Below are positions 60,500 to 64,000 of a stretch of 64,000 nt of DNA, in pieces. Each line of letters opens with the position of its first letter. Positions within the stretch are counted from its first letter, which is position 1. The translations under genes and the position numbers were made by a program. The stretch spans positions 1-64,000 of the forward strand of contig CACWXY010000005.1 in the NCBI GenBank assembly GCA_902764915.1, given 5' to 3'. Source of the DNA: an uncultured Eubacteriales bacterium. Its GTDB lineage: Bacteria; Bacillota; Clostridia; Christensenellales; Aristaeellaceae. A model generated the notes under the pieces. It was not told the origin of the DNA, did not search any database, and saw nothing but the letters and a program-made list of their open reading frames with translations.

Positions 60500-62011
60500 A
60501 TGAAACGAGCACTGTTTCTGATCCTCTGTGGTATGCTGCTGACCCTCTCCTCGGTCTGTCTGGCTGCTTCGCTGACCGATAGCCAGGATTTATTCAGCCT
60601 ACTTGCCCAAACGGATTTTACCAATGCATCCGGTGATTCTGTGTGGTTCACAGACCAGGGCGAAATCTCTGCGATTCTTCGAACAGAAGACCCGGAAGAC
60701 GCATCCAGCACCTACCCTGCAGGAACAGTAACTCTTTCCTGTGTTCACGGTATCATCTCCCATGTCAGAAAGTCTTCGGAAAATACATTTTCCCTTTCCG
60801 TCACCGCAACCTCCTGTGAGTCTGCACCAATGCTAACCGCATCCGGCGTACGTTACCTGACACTCCCGCTCACCGCCTGGCAGGAAAATCCTGCGTTGCT
60901 TGTGACATTTTCCGATACCGTCCTGACACTGGATGCCCCCTCCCTGTCCCGCACATGGACCGCACCATATTCTGACATCACGGCCGCAGAAAGAACACAT
61001 ATTTCCCTAGGGTATCCCTCCGAGCGCACTGTGGTAAGCATTGAGGGGACCCTACCGGACCTTGTTTCCGGGCAGAAAAGCCAGACCTATTCTCCGCCGC
61101 TTTCTCATATGCTGCTGGCTCTGGCAGCTTCGGCCTATCAGGAAAACACCATCCGTGCCTCTTTCCGGGACATGGGGATGGAAAACAGTATCTTCTGCCA
61201 TTACTATGATGATCCCATGGACCCCCGATATCCTGAGGATACAGTCGCCTTTGCCGCCGGCACCAGACGGCTGCCTGACGGACGCAACCTGATCCTGATT
61301 GTCCTTCGCGGTTCCTATGGCGGTCTGGAGCATGATCCGCTTCCCAGCGACTGGAGAAGTAACTTTCACCTGGGAGAAGCGGAAGTCCGCTACGGACTGC
61401 ATGAGGGCTTTTTCCGCGCAGCCATGCATGTCTTTCAGGAGGTCAACCGCACTTTCCCCTTCTATCTGTCCCGGAATGTGTATGTCATTACAGGCCACAG
61501 CCGCGGCGCTGCCGTAGCCAATCTTCTGGGCAAACTGTACCTGGACTGCGGCGTGCTTGCCAGAAACGTATTCGATTATACTTTCGCCACACCTGATGTC
61601 GCCAATGCGCCTTTCTTTGCATGGAACTGGAAAGGCGTATCTTCAGAGGGGATATACGGAAGCATCTTCAATATCTGTAATTTCAATGACATGATCGCCC
61701 AGATTCCCGGCATACTTGGAGACACGCTTGGCAACGCCAGCGATACCCTTCTTTCTGCCTTCCACATGAAAATACAGGGCTCCGCACTGCCTTTTCCGTT
61801 TCTGTGGAAAAGTCCATTCAGCGGCAACTGGGGAAAGTTCGGAAAGACCTACTGGTTCTGGGGGAATCCGCAGGCTGGCATTGACCTCACCTTTCAGGCT
61901 CATCATCCCCGCGTGTATCTGGATTATCTCTCCGCCATGCCTGATGTGTCCGGCTTTACCGAACACTATCTTTCCCATGTTGTAGAGCTTCTGCAGCGAA
62001 CGCTCCCGTAA
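60500..62011 (+). CDS. Secreted lipase-like alpha/beta hydrolase (class 3 type)
   Basis: This 503-residue protein has a signal peptide (MKRALFLILCGMLLTLSSVCLA). About 200 residues of beta-rich sequence follow, then an alpha/beta-hydrolase domain with the nucleophile elbow in VITGHSRGAAVANLLG (Ser334). HLGEAEVRYGLHEGFFRA before it matches the lid region of class 3 lipases. Substrate could be a lipid or ester; the N-terminal part may bind a surface. CAGGAGG lies eight bases before the ATG. The neighbouring M42 gene is divergent, and the two share a short intergenic region. Confidence 0.8.
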   Translation: MKRALFLILCGMLLTLSSVCLAASLTDSQDLFSLLAQTDFTNASGDSVWFTDQGEISAILRTEDPEDASSTYPAGTVTLSCVHGIISHVRKSSENTFSLSVTATSCESAPMLTASGVRYLTLPLTAWQENPALLVTFSDTVLTLDAPSLSRTWTAPYSDITAAERTHISLGYPSERTVVSIEGTLPDLVSGQKSQTYSPPLSHMLLALAASAYQENTIRASFRDMGMENSIFCHYYDDPMDPRYPEDTVAFAAGTRRLPDGRNLILIVLRGSYGGLEHDPLPSDWRSNFHLGEAEVRYGLHEGFFRAAMHVFQEVNRTFPFYLSRNVYVITGHSRGAAVANLLGKLYLDCGVLARNVFDYTFATPDVANAPFFAWNWKGVSSEGIYGSIFNICNFNDMIAQIPGILGDTLGNASDTLLSAFHMKIQGSALPFPFLWKSPFSGNWGKFGKTYWFWGNPQAGIDLTFQAHHPRVYLDYLSAMPDVSGFTEHYLSHVVELLQRTLP

Positions 62012-62837
62012 CCATTTTCCCGACAGTATTATTCACTCAGATAAGAGACTTCACTCTTGAGCCCCGTGCTCTTTCGTACCTTACTGGATGACGCTCTTCC
62101 CATACGCTCGCACTGTCAATCCGTTCCGCACCGCTGGGTAATGCTGAGTCATATGCAGTCCGGGCGCACAGGATTTCCCTTGTACTGTGCCTGCGCACAC
62201 TGCCGGAATTGAAGGCAATCCCGGACCGTTCCGATTCCGCTGCGTTTGTCCAACGCGTGTAATCCGGGATCGTACCAAAGCGATTGCCTGTGCACAGAAT
62301 GCTGTCCTGCCAAAGTCGGCCAGTTTCAGCTTGCAGTAACAGACCATAATACACCCCCGGAAGCCCAGAAACGGTTCCGCAAGATCCTTCATCAGGTCCA
62401 TACCCATGCCTATGCAGGCAGTGGCACTTTCCGGCACTCTATGGATGACAAAGCCGACTGTGGCATGATCACCCCGCTGGTTCTGTGCTCCCTTTGTATC
62501 CCCTGCTCTGTCATGTGCGCACATACCTGAAGGCCAATGAAGTCACGCTTTCCAAAGCATGGTCAATGTATGGCCAGCTGCGCTTTGTGCGCAAAAAAGC
62601 CTGCGTTGAGAGCGTCCTTCGGACATTATTTGCCGATAAAGCGTTGCTTCAGCCAGAGTTGACTGTCATGGGACCAGATTGTCTCCATGACGCGCTGCGT
62701 ATTGGTGAAGCGGAATGCGCTGCCTTCCAAAAACAGGTTTTCCAGAAAGCATGCATCAACTTCCTGGATTACCCGCCCAAATGATTCGCCTCATGCTATA
62801 ATGCCATGTGTAACCAGACAGGAAGGAAAAGATTATT
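62012..62837. other. Stretch without a confident gene before the radical SAM gene
   Basis: About 825 bases. Two overlapping plus-strand frames (62246-62530 and 62485-62784) and two minus-strand frames exist, none with a recognised family. The frame 62485-62784 has a Leu/Ala-rich middle (LSKAWSMYGQLRFV, CLHDALRIGEAEC) that reads like a protein fragment, so it may be a gene remnant. A start with a ribosome site is absent. Confidence 0.4.
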
Positions 62838-63962
62838 ATGAAGATATCCAAGCAGGATGCGCTGATGTGGTTTTCGTTTTTTGCACAGATGGACCCGGAA
62901 GAGCCACTGCCTGCCCGGCAGATGGAAATTGTATATGCCACCATGGCACAGATTGAAGATGCGGTCGAAGCCATGCATGCGGAAAAGATGGACCGCATTC
63001 ACTCTCTGCAGTCGTTAGCCGGAAGAACGCTGTATGTCGGAGATCCCGACCGGTTTCCCCGGGGCTGCAAATCCTGCCTGTTCGGAAGCGGTCTGAGCGC
63101 CATTCGGAAAACAAACCGGTGCAATATTGCCTGCCCCTTCTGCTATAACTACGGCGAACTTGATCAGCAGGAACCCATCGGGGAGAGTATGTGGGAAATC
63201 GGCGGCAGCCGCTATCGGATTGAGGATCTGGAACTGCTCATGAGCATTCAGAAAAAGCCTACCGGCGTCTCCTACGTATACCTGGAGCCCTTTATGGAGA
63301 TCGAAAAATATGAAGAGATCATTCGATTCTTCCATGCCGCCGGGGTGTATCAGCACATGTACACCAACGGAACGCTGGCAACAGAGTCCAACCTTCGCAT
63401 GCTAGGAGAAGCCGGTCTAGATGAACTGCGCTTTAACCTGGGAGCTACAAACGGGTCCGATGCCGTAATAAGGAATATGGCGACTGCCAAAAAGTTCATC
63501 CCCATGGTCGGCATTGAGACACCGATGACGCCGGATTTCTATGAGGTCTTCCTTGCCAAGAAAGACGGAGTCTTCGCTACCGGCATAGACTTTATGAACT
63601 GCGCTGAATTGCATCTGACTGTCAACAATCTTGAGAATTATCTGGGCGAAGATCTGTATATGTCCCGCTTGGGCTACATCTCTCCGATCTGGAGCCGCAA
63701 TCTTACCCTTGACCTTATGAAAATCGCAGAAGACGAATCATTCCCGATTCTCATTCATGACTGTTCCAATCGTACCAAGTTTGCAAGAGACCTAAACCTC
63801 GGCAGCCGGGAAGGTGGATGGTTCGGCGCCAGCGGATATGCCAAGGAATTCGACACTATTCCCTACGAAGCATTTCTACCGGTACTGAATAATCCTGACT
63901 TTGTCTTTCTGAAGGAAGAGCCTTTGCCCAAAGGATATCGCCCCGGAGATATTGTGCTATAA
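62838..63962 (+). CDS. Radical SAM protein
   Basis: This 374-residue protein has the radical SAM cluster motif C-x3-C-x2-C in CNIACPFC (Cys95, Cys99, Cys102), preceded by an extra GCKSCLFG pair near residue 76. Barrel parts follow: YVYLEPFMEIEKYEEI, MYTNGTLA (GTL/GN-type motif near 178) and LDELRFNLGATNG. A C-terminal auxiliary-type region is unclear; further cysteines (MNCAELH, HDCSNR) are scattered. Substrate and partner are unknown; it resembles uncharacterised clostridial radical SAM enzymes. GGAAGGAAAAG lies ahead of the ATG. It is complete within the window, and the last 38 bases beyond it are non-coding. Confidence 0.85.
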   Translation: MKISKQDALMWFSFFAQMDPEEPLPARQMEIVYATMAQIEDAVEAMHAEKMDRIHSLQSLAGRTLYVGDPDRFPRGCKSCLFGSGLSAIRKTNRCNIACPFCYNYGELDQQEPIGESMWEIGGSRYRIEDLELLMSIQKKPTGVSYVYLEPFMEIEKYEEIIRFFHAAGVYQHMYTNGTLATESNLRMLGEAGLDELRFNLGATNGSDAVIRNMATAKKFIPMVGIETPMTPDFYEVFLAKKDGVFATGIDFMNCAELHLTVNNLENYLGEDLYMSRLGYISPIWSRNLTLDLMKIAEDESFPILIHDCSNRTKFARDLNLGSREGGWFGASGYAKEFDTIPYEAFLPVLNNPDFVFLKEEPLPKGYRPGDIVL

Positions 63963-64000
63963 AAAGTTTTTCAGCGCATGGAATTGATGGACAGAATCAC

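Overview
The window looks like chromosomal DNA of an anaerobic, gut- or rumen-type member of the Clostridia (Bacillota). The basis is strong GGAGG-type Shine-Dalgarno sites, sigma-A-type promoters, many intrinsic terminators, and a gene mix including SpoIID/LytB, PrsW, AsnA, a Gx transporter, DUF1858, a Tet(M)-like ribosomal protection GTPase, 4Fe-4S aldo/keto reductase and ferredoxin proteins, and multi-gene sugar ABC systems. Nothing fixes the genus. I recognised no rRNA, tRNA, CRISPR array, phage or plasmid module.

Layout. 1-4.4 kb (minus): a sugar ABC operon (binding protein, two permeases) ending in a GH2 glycosidase that is cut at base 99 by what looks like an IS66-type insertion end. 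5-9.4 kb (minus): Tet(M)-like GTPase, DUF362/ferredoxin protein, AsnA. 9.4-15 kb (minus): HflX with a JAMM-like N-terminal domain, a GT4 glycosyltransferase, an LPG-synthase-type membrane protein, a DUF1858 protein and PPK2. 15.1-24.1 kb (plus): HAD phosphatase and P-type ATPase, AroB, AraC regulator, then SpoIID, PrsW, a NusG-II protein and a Gx transporter. 24.2-28.6 kb (minus): two GNATs, a cystatin-like secreted protein, DUF308 and a secreted protein of unknown function. 28.8-32 kb: an SDR and a large secreted SH3-like protein.

32-37 kb (minus): an operon of a CotH/lamin-tail surface protein, DUF4956 membrane protein and VTC polyphosphate polymerase. 37-38.5 kb (minus): a peroxide-defence set (Gpx, OhrR-like MarR regulator, thioredoxin) behind a consensus promoter overlapped by two interlocking palindromes. 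38.6-45.4 kb: GNAT, old yellow enzyme, a decayed locus of Gfo/Idh and FAD-oxidoreductase/DUF1667 remnants, an intact Gfo/Idh oxidoreductase, an aldo/keto reductase and an AEC transporter. 45.6-53.1 kb (plus): a 1315-residue SNF2 ATPase with two SWIM-type motifs and an embedded AT-hook, a GH31 glycosidase and a MATE exporter. 53.7-64 kb: an sce7726-type nuclease-like protein, a second MATE exporter with a structured leader, a zinc-ribbon DUF4428 protein, a P-loop kinase, NUDIX, M42 peptidase, a secreted lipase-like protein and a radical SAM protein.

Themes: glycan uptake and hydrolysis (ABC, GH2, GH31, Gfo/Idh), polyphosphate (PPK2, VTC), stress and drug defence (two MATEs, Tet-like GTPase, OhrR/Gpx/Trx), and envelope or secreted proteins of unknown role. 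Most of the window is ordinary core and accessory metabolism. The points that most deserve follow-up are the HflX-JAMM fusion, the SNF2 with AT-hook insert, the CotH-DUF4956-VTC operon, terminator hairpins placed directly before the start sites of two resistance-type genes, and the IS-interrupted GH2.
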